A stretch of 64,000 nt of DNA, taken from NCBI GenBank assembly GCA_021787035.1, contig JAJYMM010000209.1:1-64000 (forward strand), in the 5' to 3' direction. Below the pieces are notes generated by a model. The model ran no database searches, was not told the DNA's origin, and was given only the letters and a program-made list of their open reading frames with translations. The translations under genes were made by a program, and so were the position numbers. How positions within the stretch are numbered: the stretch's first letter is position 1; each line of letters opens with the position of its first letter. Positions 43,317 to 52,881 of the stretch are shown one piece after another. The DNA is from Actinomycetes bacterium. GTDB taxonomy: Bacteria > Actinomycetota > Acidimicrobiia > Acidimicrobiales > Palsa-688.

Positions 43317-46151
43317 GTGGCGCTCCTCATGCTGCTCGACGGCAACTCGCTCGCTTACCGAGCGTTTTTCGCTCTGCCCTCGGATATGGCCACGGCCTCG
43401 GGCCAGGTAACCAACGCCGTGTACGGGTTTACGTCCATGCTGGTCAACCTGCTTAAGGACCATCGGCCGGACGCCTTGGTGGTCGCCTTCGACCGGCCTG
43501 AGCCGACCTTCCGCCATGAGATGGTCAGCGATTACAAAGCCAATCGCTCCGAGGCCCCAGACATCCTGCGCCAGCAGCTCGGCCTTGTTCGCCAGGTCGT
43601 GGAGACCATGCGCGTGCCGGTGGTCGAAGCGCCTGGTTACGAGGCCGATGACGTGCTGGGGACGCTCGCGACCAAGGCGGCCGCGGCGGGGGACGACGTG
43701 ATCGTCGTAACCGGTGACCGTGACACTTACCAGCTGGTCGAGGACCCGCATATCAAGGTGCTGTACAACCGCCGCGGCGTCTCCGATTACGTGCTCTACG
43801 ACGAAGCCGGCATCATCGAACGCACCGGGGTGACGCCCCGCCAGTACCCCGAGTATGCCGCCCTCCGTGGTGACCCGTCCGACAACCTGCCAGGTGTGCC
43901 CGGAGTGGGGGAGAAGACGGCAGCCAAGCTGATCAACACCTACGGGACTCTCGACAACCTCTACGAGCACTTGGACGAGCTCTCGGCGCGCCTGCGCCAG
44001 TCCCTCGAGGTTTCGGAAGTGTCGGTCCGCAAGAACGCGAGCGTTACCCCCCTGGTGAGGGACCTGCCCATCTCGCTTGATGCCGACCAAGCCGCCTTCG
44101 GAGGGTGGGACGAGGGAGAGCTCCGGCGGCTCTTTGAGTTCTTGGAGTTCAAGACCCTCTGGGACCGTTTTGTGGAGGCAGCGGGCAAGGAGGCGGCGGG
44201 CAAGGAGAAGGGGTCGCCCAGCGCTGAGACCACGGCGGCGGGCAATCAGCTCGCGGTGCGCGCCGAGCGCTTCGACAGTGCCGCCAGCGCCTTGCGGTCC
44301 CTGCGAGAGTGGGCCGGGGGTGGGTCTGCGCTCGCGCTGGCAGGGTCATGGGACGGCCCGGAAGGCCGCTCGCGGCTCGCCGGCTTGGCATTCGCACCGC
44401 TCGCCGGCGCGGCTGGCGTGGACGGGCCTGTGCCGGCGTACTGGCTCGGGGCCGAGCTGTTCCTGGACGCCGGCGTGAGAGACTCCTTGCAGGGTCTACT
44501 CGGCAGCCCCGGAGAGAAGGGCGGCCCCGGAGAGAAGGGCGGCCCCGGAGAGAAGGGCGGCCCCGGAGAGAAGGGCGGCCCCGGAGAGAAGGGCAGCCCC
44601 GGAGAGAAGGGCCCCGGGGGTGGCGGCACCATCTCGGCCCATGATGCCAAGGCGCTCATGAGGAGCCTGGCGGCCCTAGGAGTCGACTTCTCCGGGCTCG
44701 GGCTGGACACCGCGATAGCCGCGTACCTGGTCGACCCGGCCGGGGACAAGTACGTGTTGGAAGACCTGGCCGCTCGTTACGCCGGCCTGGCCCTCGCCGC
44801 AGCGGGCACCACGCCGTCCGGCCAGCTCGATCTCTCGGGCGGCCCGGACGTGGCCGAAGTGGCCTGCCAGCGAGCCGCCGCAGTCGGGCAGCTGGTTGGC
44901 CCGCTCTCCTCGGCGCTCGCTTCGCGAGGACTGTCGAAGCTGTACGACGAGGTAGAGCGGCCCCTAGTGCGTGTTCTCGCGAAGATGGAGCTCGTCGGCG
45001 TCCGCGTCGACGTAGATGAATTGCGGCGGCTCGGAACGCAGCTCGCCGAGGAAGCTCGTGCCCTCGAGCGCCAGGTCCACGACCTTGCCGGCGAGACGTT
45101 CCAGGTCAACTCGGTGCCCCAGCTGCGCGAGGTCCTCTACGCCAAGCTCCGCCTGACTCCCCAGAAAAAGACCAAGACGGGCTACTCGACCGACAGCCAG
45201 ACCCTCGAGAAGTTGCGCGAGGAACACCCGATCATCCCCGCCATCCTGCGCTACCGTGAGGTCGAGAAGCTCCGCTCGACCTACACCGACGCGCTGCTGG
45301 CGGAGGTCGGTGCAGACGAGCGCATCCACGCCACCTTCAACCAAACGGTCGCGCGTACGGGGAGGCTCTCATCGGAGGCTCCCAACCTCCACAACATCCC
45401 CGTCCGGGGGGACGAGGGCCGCCAGCTGCGACGAGTCTTTGTCCCGGCGGAGGGCATGGGACTGCTCGTGGCCGACTATAACCAGATCGAGCTCAGGGTC
45501 ATCGCTCACCTGGCCGAGGACCCCGGTTTGGTCGAGGCGTTCAGAAGCGGTACCGATATCCACCGGATGACCGCGGCGCGGATCTTCGGGGTCGAGCCGT
45601 CGGGGGTTACCGTGGCGATGCGTTCCAAGGCAAAGATGGTCTCCTATGGCCTCGCCTATGGCATGGAGGCCTACGGCCTCGCGCAGAGGCTCGCCATCGA
45701 GGTACCTGAAGCCGAACAGATCCTGAAGGCGTACTTCGAAAGTTTCCCTCGCGTAAAGGCTTATATGGAGCGCGTGGTGGCTGATGCCCGCGACAAGGGC
45801 TACACGGAGACGCTCTTCGGTCGCCGCCGCTGGATCCCTGAGCTTTCCTCCCAGCGCTACCAGGTGCGCATGGCCGGAGAGCGCCAGGCGATGAACGCCG
45901 GGATCCAGGGCCTGGCTGCTGACATCTTCAAGGTCGCGCTGGTTCGCCTGGACGCGCTGTTATCTGAGCAACACCTGAAGAGCCGCATCATCCTCCAGGT
46001 GCACGACGAGGTCATTTTGGAGGTCCCCCCCGAGGAACACGACGCGGCATCTGCGGCCACCCTGTCCGCAATGACGGGCGCAGCAGATCTGCGGGTCCCC
46101 CTTGAGGTCAATGTCTCCTGGGGCAAAAGCTGGGCAGACGCCAAAGTTTGA
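43317..46151 (+). CDS. polA: DNA polymerase I
   Basis: The 944-residue polymerase joins Okazaki fragments and fills repair gaps. The N-terminal 5' nuclease (1-290) has LLDGNSLAYRAFFALP, AFDRPEPTFRHE and GYEADDVLGTLA with intact acidic residues. The middle exonuclease-like domain appears degenerate and carries a six-unit 18-bp repeat. The polymerase domain has motif A VADYNQIELRVIAH, motif B MRSKAKMVSYGLAYGMEAYGL and motif C ILQVHDEVILE. The Tyr in motif B (SYGLAYG) is usual in actinobacteria. GTG start. About 40 residues longer than mycobacterial PolA, mostly explained by the repeat. Confidence 0.97.
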   Translation: MALLMLLDGNSLAYRAFFALPSDMATASGQVTNAVYGFTSMLVNLLKDHRPDALVVAFDRPEPTFRHEMVSDYKANRSEAPDILRQQLGLVRQVVETMRVPVVEAPGYEADDVLGTLATKAAAAGDDVIVVTGDRDTYQLVEDPHIKVLYNRRGVSDYVLYDEAGIIERTGVTPRQYPEYAALRGDPSDNLPGVPGVGEKTAAKLINTYGTLDNLYEHLDELSARLRQSLEVSEVSVRKNASVTPLVRDLPISLDADQAAFGGWDEGELRRLFEFLEFKTLWDRFVEAAGKEAAGKEKGSPSAETTAAGNQLAVRAERFDSAASALRSLREWAGGGSALALAGSWDGPEGRSRLAGLAFAPLAGAAGVDGPVPAYWLGAELFLDAGVRDSLQGLLGSPGEKGGPGEKGGPGEKGGPGEKGGPGEKGSPGEKGPGGGGTISAHDAKALMRSLAALGVDFSGLGLDTAIAAYLVDPAGDKYVLEDLAARYAGLALAAAGTTPSGQLDLSGGPDVAEVACQRAAAVGQLVGPLSSALASRGLSKLYDEVERPLVRVLAKMELVGVRVDVDELRRLGTQLAEEARALERQVHDLAGETFQVNSVPQLREVLYAKLRLTPQKKTKTGYSTDSQTLEKLREEHPIIPAILRYREVEKLRSTYTDALLAEVGADERIHATFNQTVARTGRLSSEAPNLHNIPVRGDEGRQLRRVFVPAEGMGLLVADYNQIELRVIAHLAEDPGLVEAFRSGTDIHRMTAARIFGVEPSGVTVAMRSKAKMVSYGLAYGMEAYGLAQRLAIEVPEAEQILKAYFESFPRVKAYMERVVADARDKGYTETLFGRRRWIPELSSQRYQVRMAGERQAMNAGIQGLAADIFKVALVRLDALLSEQHLKSRIILQVHDEVILEVPPEEHDAASAATLSAMTGAADLRVPLEVNVSWGKSWADAKV
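44178..44207 (+). repeat. 15-bp duplication in polA
   Basis: Two copies of GCGGCGGGCAAGGAG (one with A for G at position 3) encode AAGKE-AAGKE at the start of the degenerate exonuclease-like domain. Confidence 0.85.
44502..44609 (+). repeat. 18-bp tandem repeat x6 in polA
   Basis: Six units GGCGGCCCCGGAGAGAAG (first and last with GGCAGC) encode G-G/S-P-G-E-K hexads, 36 residues with Gly at every third position, as in collagen-like sequence. They lie inside the vestigial 3'-5' exonuclease region. Confidence 0.96.
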
Positions 46152-46199
46152 TTTAGTCCAACCAAGGCTAGACGCTCTGGCGGGTGCCCCTGGAGGCGG

Positions 46200-48209
46200 T
46201 CACGGGGTGCACTTGGCGTTGGGTGGCGGCGGCGGGGCCGCTGCCACGTGGCCGGAAGCGATGTCGGACCAAGGCGGGAGGTGCTTCCAGATGTAACTCC
46301 GGTACAGGTCGCAGCTCTGGGCCGGCTGTTGTCCCGTCAGTCCCACGACCCAGTTCACGAGCGCCGCCTGTTCGCTCGGCAGCAAGAGCGGCTGGGTCGG
46401 CGCCTCAGGTGCGACCACGATCTCTTGTATGTCAAGGTCGTGGATGAAAAGGGCGGCTTCCTCGCGCACTTCTGGCGTCAGGGGGGGGACAAGGGGGCCT
46501 TTTGCCAAGACATTGCCCGCCGTGAGCATGACGTTTTGCAGCCCGACGTCTCCTGAGTTGGTGCCGGTCATGCCGGTGTCGCTTGGCATCATGAAGCAGA
46601 AGTTGGACTCGGCTATCCAGCGCAAGTTGAGCTCATTGGTGGCTGGCATGACGAGGGCCACCGGTGGGTGGGCCTTGTTGTTGGAGCCGCCCGGGCAGGC
46701 GAGCCCACCGACGTAGGCGTTGTAGAGGGGGTCGAAGGAAGCTGGGTAGTTCGTGATCGGGAACAAGAAGGCCAGCCCCACTACGCAGGCCGCCCACCCG
46801 CCGGCGAGAGCCGGGAGGCGGAAGCGCCGGAGCCGGTGTAGCTCCTCGAGCCCGAGGGCGAGGAGCATGCCCGCAAAGAGCGTCATGATCGACGCGAAGC
46901 GGTCGGGAAGGACGTTTTTGTACGGGCCGATCTTGGCCAGGACGTCGAAGGGCATCGGGATCCCCGTGTCGCGCCCGTGGATGTGAAGGGTCTGGCCCAA
47001 CGAGAGGATCGCGGCGGAGGCGCCGGCCACGAAGGCGACCCAGGTGACCTTGTGGCGCCGACCTATGACAAGCGTCAGGAAGATCAGTGCGACTATAGGG
47101 ATACCGAGGTAAGCCCCTTGCTCGACGCCGTTGCCGCTGAAGTGCGCGCTTATGTGGAGTGCGGCCTTCGGGGCGAGCTTGATCATATTGGTCGGGACGA
47201 CGAAGTTGAGCAGGTCACTCAGGTAGACGTCCTGGGGGTGAGGGCTTTGGACGCGATAGGGGCCTAGGAACTGGACCGCGAGGAACGGAGCCGAAAGTAC
47301 GACGAAGACGACGGCCGCGGCTCCAGCTCCGCGCAGCGCATAGCGGACGCGGCCGCTCACCTCTTGCCATGAGATCGCGCAGAGCGCGACGAGTGCGATC
47401 GCCGCCACTACCGCCTCCAAGGCCAAGATCTCTTCCCCGGTAAGGATCTGCGCCCACGCGAGCAACCCGAGGGCAGCCCCCTCGAGCCGGGGGGAGCCTC
47501 GCTGCACGGCGAGGAGACGGTCCAAAAGGATCAGGAAGACTGGGGCGCTCATCAAAAGCGTCTGTGCGAGGTGCCCCTGGGACTGGGCGACCATGTAGGA
47601 CGAGTACCCGAAGACGAGCGCACCGGCAAACGCTGGCGCCATGCCAGTCCAGCGACGGAAGGCGACGTAGGCGAAGAATGCCGACAGTGCCGGCGCGAGC
47701 GTCGCCAGCAGGTTGTATGAGAAAGTTGCGCCGAACGCGACCGTGAGCGGCGATACGAGCAGGCTCGGCAGGATGACCGAGGTGTTCCACATAAGGTTTA
47801 TGCCGCTTGGGAAGTTGACGTAATGACTTATGAGCGGGTCGTGGGCGTGGCCGAGGGCGAAGGGCATCCACGAGAGGAACCAGTCGTACTCGTCTGCGTC
47901 GCCGGCGCCTCCGATCTGGGTAGAGAAGGGGTGCGCCCAAGCGGCATGGAAAAGTGCGAGCGCCAAGCCAAGGAAAGCCAGAAAGGTGACTACGAGCTCC
48001 CAGGGCCTGCAGGTGCCCCTGGCCGCTCCTTCAGGGTGACGAGCGTGAGCCGGGGTGTGGGCTTGCCCGGGCATGCGAAGTTCCCTCTGGTTGGCGCCCT
48101 CTCCGGCAACGTCCTGAGCGGTGAGGGCCTCTCCAACGGTGGCCTCTCCGACGGTGGCCTCTCCGCCGGCGGACGAGGCTCGAGATGGCGGTGCCGTGGC
48201 CTCGCTCAC
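46200..48209 (-). CDS. Multi-pass membrane protein, GT-C/YfhO-like, coupled to prpB
   Basis: A 669-residue integral membrane protein with about 10-12 hydrophobic segments (first at about WELVVTFLAFLGLALALFHAAW). A loop after TM1 contains GGAGDADEYDWFLSWMP; acidic residues in this position are typical of GT-C membrane glycosyltransferases. A soluble C-terminal part (from about residue 520) follows. The N-terminus holds a 15-bp array encoding GEATV. GTG 48209 overlaps the prpB stop (GTGA). The donor and acceptor are unknown, and the link to propionate genes is unexplained. Confidence 0.7.
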   Translation of the reverse strand: MSEATAPPSRASSAGGEATVGEATVGEALTAQDVAGEGANQRELRMPGQAHTPAHARHPEGAARGTCRPWELVVTFLAFLGLALALFHAAWAHPFSTQIGGAGDADEYDWFLSWMPFALGHAHDPLISHYVNFPSGINLMWNTSVILPSLLVSPLTVAFGATFSYNLLATLAPALSAFFAYVAFRRWTGMAPAFAGALVFGYSSYMVAQSQGHLAQTLLMSAPVFLILLDRLLAVQRGSPRLEGAALGLLAWAQILTGEEILALEAVVAAIALVALCAISWQEVSGRVRYALRGAGAAAVVFVVLSAPFLAVQFLGPYRVQSPHPQDVYLSDLLNFVVPTNMIKLAPKAALHISAHFSGNGVEQGAYLGIPIVALIFLTLVIGRRHKVTWVAFVAGASAAILSLGQTLHIHGRDTGIPMPFDVLAKIGPYKNVLPDRFASIMTLFAGMLLALGLEELHRLRRFRLPALAGGWAACVVGLAFLFPITNYPASFDPLYNAYVGGLACPGGSNNKAHPPVALVMPATNELNLRWIAESNFCFMMPSDTGMTGTNSGDVGLQNVMLTAGNVLAKGPLVPPLTPEVREEAALFIHDLDIQEIVVAPEAPTQPLLLPSEQAALVNWVVGLTGQQPAQSCDLYRSYIWKHLPPWSDIASGHVAAAPPPPPNAKCTP
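48127..48171 (-). repeat. 15-bp tandem repeat x3 in membrane protein N-terminus
   Basis: Plus-strand units GCCTCTCCAACGGTG, GCCTCTCCGACGGTG and GCCTCTCCGCCGGCG encode GEATV-GEATV-like pentads. Confidence 0.9.
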
Positions 48210-49108
48210 GGCTCCCTCGTTGGCGTGGCTGCGAGCTCCGCGTCCAAGCGCATGTAGTCGCCGTAACCCAGGAGCTCGTACAGCTCCGCTCTCGATTGCA
48301 TGTCTTCTAGCAAGCCCTTTTGTGTCCCAACCGTAGCCATCTCGCGCAGCCCCCGTGCGGCCGCAGCCATCGCAAGGCGTAGCAGCGTCACAGGGTATAT
48401 CGCCACGTTGACCCCGATCGAGGCCAAGGTCGCCGACGTGAGCAGGTCGCTCTTGCCGAACTCGGTCATGTTGGCGAGGATCGGGGCATCGAGGGCCTGG
48501 CGTACCTGCTCGAACTCTCGGGCGTTGGTTAGCGCCTCGGGGAAGATCATGTCGGCGCCAGCGTCGAGGTAGGCCTTGGAGCGCTCTATGACGCCGTGGA
48601 CCCCTTCGCTCGCCCGTGCGTCGGTGCGGGCGCAGATGACGAAGGCTTCGTCGCGGCGCGCCCACGCTGCCGCCCTGATCCGCCGGCACATGACCTCGGT
48701 CGTCACGACCTCCTTGCCGTCCAGGTGGCCGCAGCGCTTGGGGTTGACCTGGTCCTCTATGTGGCACCCAGATGCCCCCGCGTCCTCCAGGACGTTCACC
48801 GTGCGCGCCGCATTGAGCGCTTCGCCGAAGCCAGTGTCGGCGTCGACCAGGGCCGGAAGCGAAGTGACACGGGAGACCTCAGTTGACATCCGTCCGAGCT
48901 CGCTCTGAGTGGTGAGGCCGATATCAGGCAGGCCGAGCGAAGCCGACACGACCGCGCCCGACACGTAGACGCCCTCGAAGCCGAGGCGCTCCACGAGCAT
49001 GGCCGAGAGGGGGTTGAACACACCCGGGAAACGCATGAGCTGGCCCGAGGCCAACCCGGCTCGCAGCGCCCGCCTGCGCGCGGTGGCGGTCGTGGGGGAG
49101 TGGAACAT
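48206..49108 (-). CDS. prpB: 2-methylisocitrate lyase
   Basis: The 300-residue PEP mutase/isocitrate lyase superfamily enzyme cleaves 2-methylisocitrate to pyruvate and succinate. The catalytic motif KRCGH is at residues 124-128, with the Mg-binding VDADTGFGEA before it and HIEDQ just upstream. The length fits PrpB and not the longer AceA. ATG 49108 shares one base with the prpD stop. Confidence 0.94.
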   Translation of the reverse strand: MFHSPTTATARRRALRAGLASGQLMRFPGVFNPLSAMLVERLGFEGVYVSGAVVSASLGLPDIGLTTQSELGRMSTEVSRVTSLPALVDADTGFGEALNAARTVNVLEDAGASGCHIEDQVNPKRCGHLDGKEVVTTEVMCRRIRAAAWARRDEAFVICARTDARASEGVHGVIERSKAYLDAGADMIFPEALTNAREFEQVRQALDAPILANMTEFGKSDLLTSATLASIGVNVAIYPVTLLRLAMAAAARGLREMATVGTQKGLLEDMQSRAELYELLGYGDYMRLDAELAATPTREP

Positions 49109-50646
49109 CAGAACAGCCCTTGGCCCACGGGGCCACTCCCTCCCGCGGTTGCACCTCGGCGGCCGGCAACGTCGCTTGGCGTGGGCGAGCCGAAGGTGAG
49201 CCCGCGGACCTCTTGTTTAGAGAGGTCGCCCAAGCGGCACGCCAGAGCCAAGAAGTCCTCCTGGTCCTGTTCCGGCACGGCTCCTCTGGCGAGGCGCCTG
49301 AACTTCGAGATGTACTCGGCTCGCCCGAACGGCCTCGCCCCGAGGGGGTGGGCGTCGGCGACGTCCACTTCGTCCTCGATTGCTCCTGTGCCCTCGCTCT
49401 CCACCACAACGTGGCCTCCAAAGGCCCTTCCCTTTAGGTAGCGCTCGGTCCATTCGGGCCGCTCTTCGGTGCTGATCTTGCGCCACAGCGCTACAGTCGA
49501 GGGCCTAGCTGCCCGTTCCCGCTCATAGGACTCCTCGTGGTCCCAAGCGCCGTCTTCGAGTGCCACGGCGAAGATGTAGGGGAGCGAGTGGTCGAGGGTT
49601 TCCCTCGATGCTCTGGGGTCAAACTTCTCGGGGTCGCCCGAGCCGGTGCCGATCACGTTGTGAGTGTGATGGCTCGTGTAGATCGTGACGCGCTTCACGG
49701 CCGAGAGGTCGCCAAGGCGCCCGCGGAGGCGCCGAGCCAGGTCAATGAAGGCCTGTGCCTGGTACTCGGCCGAGTGTTCCTTGGTAAAGGTCGAAAGGAT
49801 GGCCCTCTTTTGTTCCCCGGTCTCCGGCAATGGCACCTGGTAGCGAGCGTCGGGCCCGTCCAAGAACCAAGCGATGAAACCGTCCTCACCCTCGTATATA
49901 GGCGCTGGGGAGGTCTCACCCCGCATCGCCCGGTCAACCGCTTCGATCGCTACTTTGGCGGCGAACGCCGGAGCGTAGGCTTTCCAGGTCGAGATCTCAC
50001 CCTTCCTCGACTGGCGCGTCGTGGTCGTCGTGTGGAGGGCCTGGCCGATGGCGTGGTAGGTGACCTCCGGCGCCAGGCCGAGCAGGGTCCCTAGGCCTGC
50101 GGCCACCGATGGGCCAAGGTGGGCGATGTGGTCCACCCGGTGGGGATGGAGAGCGATGCCCCGGCAGAGGTTGACCTGCACTTCGTAGGCGGTCACGATG
50201 GCCCTGACCAGGGCGGCACCGTTGCGGCCGGCGTGCTGGGCGACCGCCAGCAGGGCCGGGATGTTGTCGCCTGGGTGGGAGTACTCGGCGGCGAGGAACG
50301 TGTCGTGGAAGTCGAGCTCACGTACGGCCACCCCGTTGGCCCACGCGGCCCACTCAGGCGAGACGGCGCTGGCCGCCGGACAGCCCCAGATGAGGGCTCC
50401 GGGTGCGAGGTGGTGGTGGAGAGCCTGGGCTCGTGCGTTTGCCACCGGCCGGCGCCCGAGCGCGGCCGCGGCCACGCCGGCGTCATCTATCAGCCGGTTT
50501 GCCACCATCTCGGCCACTTCTGGCTCGACTGCGACGGGGTCTGCGGCCAATAGCGCGAGCTTCCAGGCGAGCTGCTCTTCGCGGGGGAGGGCCTCGGCGC
50601 TCTTGTGAGGGCGGACCTCGTACAGCTTCACGGCAGGCCGGCGCAC
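49108..50646 (-). CDS. prpD: 2-methylcitrate dehydratase (MmgE/PrpD family)
   Basis: A 512-residue dehydratase of the methylcitrate cycle for propionate use. Family motifs include [23 protein letters not shown] and [19 protein letters not shown]. The C-terminal 25 residues are Gly-rich and extra. It is the first gene of prpD-prpB-membrane protein. No methylcitrate synthase (prpC) is in the window. Confidence 0.93.
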   Translation of the reverse strand: MRRPAVKLYEVRPHKSAEALPREEQLAWKLALLAADPVAVEPEVAEMVANRLIDDAGVAAAALGRRPVANARAQALHHHLAPGALIWGCPAASAVSPEWAAWANGVAVRELDFHDTFLAAEYSHPGDNIPALLAVAQHAGRNGAALVRAIVTAYEVQVNLCRGIALHPHRVDHIAHLGPSVAAGLGTLLGLAPEVTYHAIGQALHTTTTTRQSRKGEISTWKAYAPAFAAKVAIEAVDRAMRGETSPAPIYEGEDGFIAWFLDGPDARYQVPLPETGEQKRAILSTFTKEHSAEYQAQAFIDLARRLRGRLGDLSAVKRVTIYTSHHTHNVIGTGSGDPEKFDPRASRETLDHSLPYIFAVALEDGAWDHEESYERERAARPSTVALWRKISTEERPEWTERYLKGRAFGGHVVVESEGTGAIEDEVDVADAHPLGARPFGRAEYISKFRRLARGAVPEQDQEDFLALACRLGDLSKQEVRGLTFGSPTPSDVAGRRGATAGGSGPVGQGLF

Positions 50647-50772
50647 TCCACCCGAGCAACGTTACCTGCGGTCAGCCGTCCTCGTGGGGGCGCTGGCGCC
50701 AATCAGCTGTACGGTGACCTACGGCGGAGCCCTGAGAGGCTGCCCGCGGGTCGCTATAGCTTGGGGCTCGAA

Positions 50773-51531
50773 GTGGCAGACCTCCGTCCCGAGCTAGGCG
50801 TGCCCCGACCGGTGTTTTCGGGGCCGGTGACCTTGGACAGCGACGTCCCTGCCTCCGCCCTTGCGGTCTACGCTCACCCTGACGATCCTGACCTCTCTTG
50901 CGGGGGGACGCTCGCTGCCTGGGCCGCGAGGGGCTGCGAGGTCCACGTGTGCGTTTGTTGCGAGGGGGACAAGGGCTCCTCGGACCCGTCCAGTTCGCCG
51001 GAGGAACTTGTGGCGCGCCGCAGGGCCGAGGTCGCCGCCGCCGGCCGCCATCTCGGTGTCAGCGCGCACCACTGGCTCGGGTACCGCGACGGCGAGGTTG
51101 ATGACTCCCCCGAGCTGCGCAGGCTGCTCGTAGCGCTCGTGCGCAGGCTGCGCCCTGGTGCGGTGGTGGGCCCCGACCCGACCGCCGTGTACTTCGGTCC
51201 GAGCTACATCAACCACCGGGACCATCGCGCCGTCGGCTGGGCCTTGCTTGACTCCGTGGCCCCAGCCGCTGCAAGCCCCCACTACTTCCCCGATGCCGGG
51301 CCGGTCTTCCAGGTGCCGGCGCTTTACCTATCGGGGACCCTCGAACCGGACTGTTGGGTCGACATCAGTTCCGCGATCGACGCCAAGGTGGCGGCCGTGG
51401 CCTGCCACGCGAGCCAAATCGGTGAGGCGGGCGAGTGGTTGCGCGACGCCGTGCGCGAAACGGCGGACAACGCAGGCAGCGTGGTTGGCGTCAGGTACGC
51501 GGAGGCGTTCCGTAAGGTGCGGCTCGGATGA
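50773..51531 (+). CDS. PIG-L/LmbE-type zinc deacetylase
   Basis: A 252-residue GlcNAc-PI deacetylase family protein. The zinc motif AYAHPDDPD is near residue 40, and the second metal motif HRDHRAVGWALL lies further on. MshB, Mca and other N-deacetylases share this fold; the specificity here is unclear, although mycothiol genes in this genome make MshB/Mca-like roles possible. GTG 50773 is chosen because upstream starts would run into prpD on the other strand. It overlaps dinB by 4 bp. Confidence 0.8.
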   Translation: MADLRPELGVPRPVFSGPVTLDSDVPASALAVYAHPDDPDLSCGGTLAAWAARGCEVHVCVCCEGDKGSSDPSSSPEELVARRRAEVAAAGRHLGVSAHHWLGYRDGEVDDSPELRRLLVALVRRLRPGAVVGPDPTAVYFGPSYINHRDHRAVGWALLDSVAPAAASPHYFPDAGPVFQVPALYLSGTLEPDCWVDISSAIDAKVAAVACHASQIGEAGEWLRDAVRETADNAGSVVGVRYAEAFRKVRLG

Positions 51532-52877
51532 GCGGCCGCATCATCGCGCATGTCGACATGGACGCGTTCTACGCCTCGGTCGAAGTGCGTGAGGACCCCT
51601 CGTTGGCGGGTAAGCCAGTCGTCGTGGGTGGGACGGGTGGCAGGGGAGTGGTCGCGTCCGCGAGCTACGAGGCTCGCGCCTACGGCATCCGTTCGGCTAT
51701 GCCTGCCGGGCAGGCACGCCGGTTGTGCCCGAGAGCAGTGTTCCTACCGCCGCGCTTCGATCTTTACAAACAGGCCAGCTCGAGGCTCCACGCGGTGTTT
51801 TTCGAAGTGACCCCGCTCGTTGAGGGCATCGCGCTCGATGAGGCTTTCCTTGACGTGAGCGCGGCAACTTCGCTCTTTGGGCGCCCAGAGGCCATCGCGG
51901 CGAGGCTGCGCCGGCGAGTGAGCGAGGAGCTGGGCCTGTCGTGCTCAGTCGGCGTCGCTCCCAACAAGCTGGTCGCCAAGCTTGCTTCGGAGGCCGCCAA
52001 GCCGCGTGCGTCTTTGACCGGCCCGTTGCCAGGTCAGGGCGTAGTGGTGGTGGCCGAGGCCGACCTGCTCGGGTTCCTTTGGCCGCTGCCCGTCGGTGCC
52101 CTCTGGGGCGTCGGGCCGGCGAGCCGAGAACGTCTCCACAGGCTCGGGGTCGCGACCGTGGGCGAGCTGGCTGCGCTCCCCGAAGCCACGCTGGTGGGCG
52201 CCCTCGGCAAGGCCGCGGGCAGGATGCTCCACGAGCTCGCATGGGGGCGAGACAGTAGGCCAGTTGTCCCAGAGAGGGCGCCAAAGTCGATCGGGCACGA
52301 AGAAACCTACGAGACCGACCTCCGGGACAAGGCGGACCTCGAGCGGCGCTTGGCAATGATGGCCGACCAGGTAGCCGCGCGAGTGCGGTCCGCGGGCATG
52401 GTGGCCCGCACCGTGACGGTCAAGCTCCGGTACGGGGACTTCACGACCTTGACGAGGAGCCGCACGTTCCCTGCTCCGCTGGACAGTGGGCCCGCGCTCG
52501 TGGCGGCTACGAGGCCACTGCTCAGGTCACTGTCGGTGACGGAAGGCGTCCGCCTCTTGGGGGTGAGCGCGTCAGGTCTCCTGCCCAAAGAGCACGCGCC
52601 AGGACAGCAGCTCCAGCTCGACCTCGGCTCGGTTGTTAGCCGAAGGGCCAGCGACCCCGGTGCCGGCGACCCCGGTGCCAGCGACCCCGGTGCCGGCGAC
52701 CCCGGTGCCAGCGACCCCGGTGCCAGCGACCCCGAATGCCCAGCTCCCAGCCAGGGGCTCGCGGCCCAGCACTGGGAGGAAGCTCTCGGTGCTGTCGACG
52801 CGGTGCGTGCGCGCTTCGGCGAGGGGTCGGTGCGGCCAGCAGCGGCGCTGCCCGGCCGTGGGGAGCGGCAGATGTAG
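51528..52877 (+). CDS. dinB: DNA polymerase IV (Y family)
   Basis: The 449-residue translesion polymerase begins IIAHVDMDAFYASVE with a catalytic Asp. The second site is ALDEAFLDVS, followed by CSVGVAPNKLVAKLAS and the HhH region (WGVGPASRERL). The little finger domain ends near LPKEHAP, followed by QQLQLDLG, a likely beta-clamp-binding motif. A six-unit 15-bp array encoding (A-S/G-D-P-G) comes next, then a conserved end AVDAVRARFGEGSVRPA. ATG overlaps the upstream stop (ATGA). Confidence 0.95.
   Translation: MSGRIIAHVDMDAFYASVEVREDPSLAGKPVVVGGTGGRGVVASASYEARAYGIRSAMPAGQARRLCPRAVFLPPRFDLYKQASSRLHAVFFEVTPLVEGIALDEAFLDVSAATSLFGRPEAIAARLRRRVSEELGLSCSVGVAPNKLVAKLASEAAKPRASLTGPLPGQGVVVVAEADLLGFLWPLPVGALWGVGPASRERLHRLGVATVGELAALPEATLVGALGKAAGRMLHELAWGRDSRPVVPERAPKSIGHEETYETDLRDKADLERRLAMMADQVAARVRSAGMVARTVTVKLRYGDFTTLTRSRTFPAPLDSGPALVAATRPLLRSLSVTEGVRLLGVSASGLLPKEHAPGQQLQLDLGSVVSRRASDPGAGDPGASDPGAGDPGASDPGASDPECPAPSQGLAAQHWEEALGAVDAVRARFGEGSVRPAAALPGRGERQM
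52647..52736 (+). repeat. 15-bp tandem repeat x6 in dinB
   Basis: Units GCCAGCGACCCCGGT and GCCGGCGACCCCGGT occur in the order A-B-A-B-A-A', encoding ASDPG/AGDPG. The array lies between the clamp-binding motif and the conserved C-terminal end. Confidence 0.96.
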
Positions 52878-52881
52878 CCTC

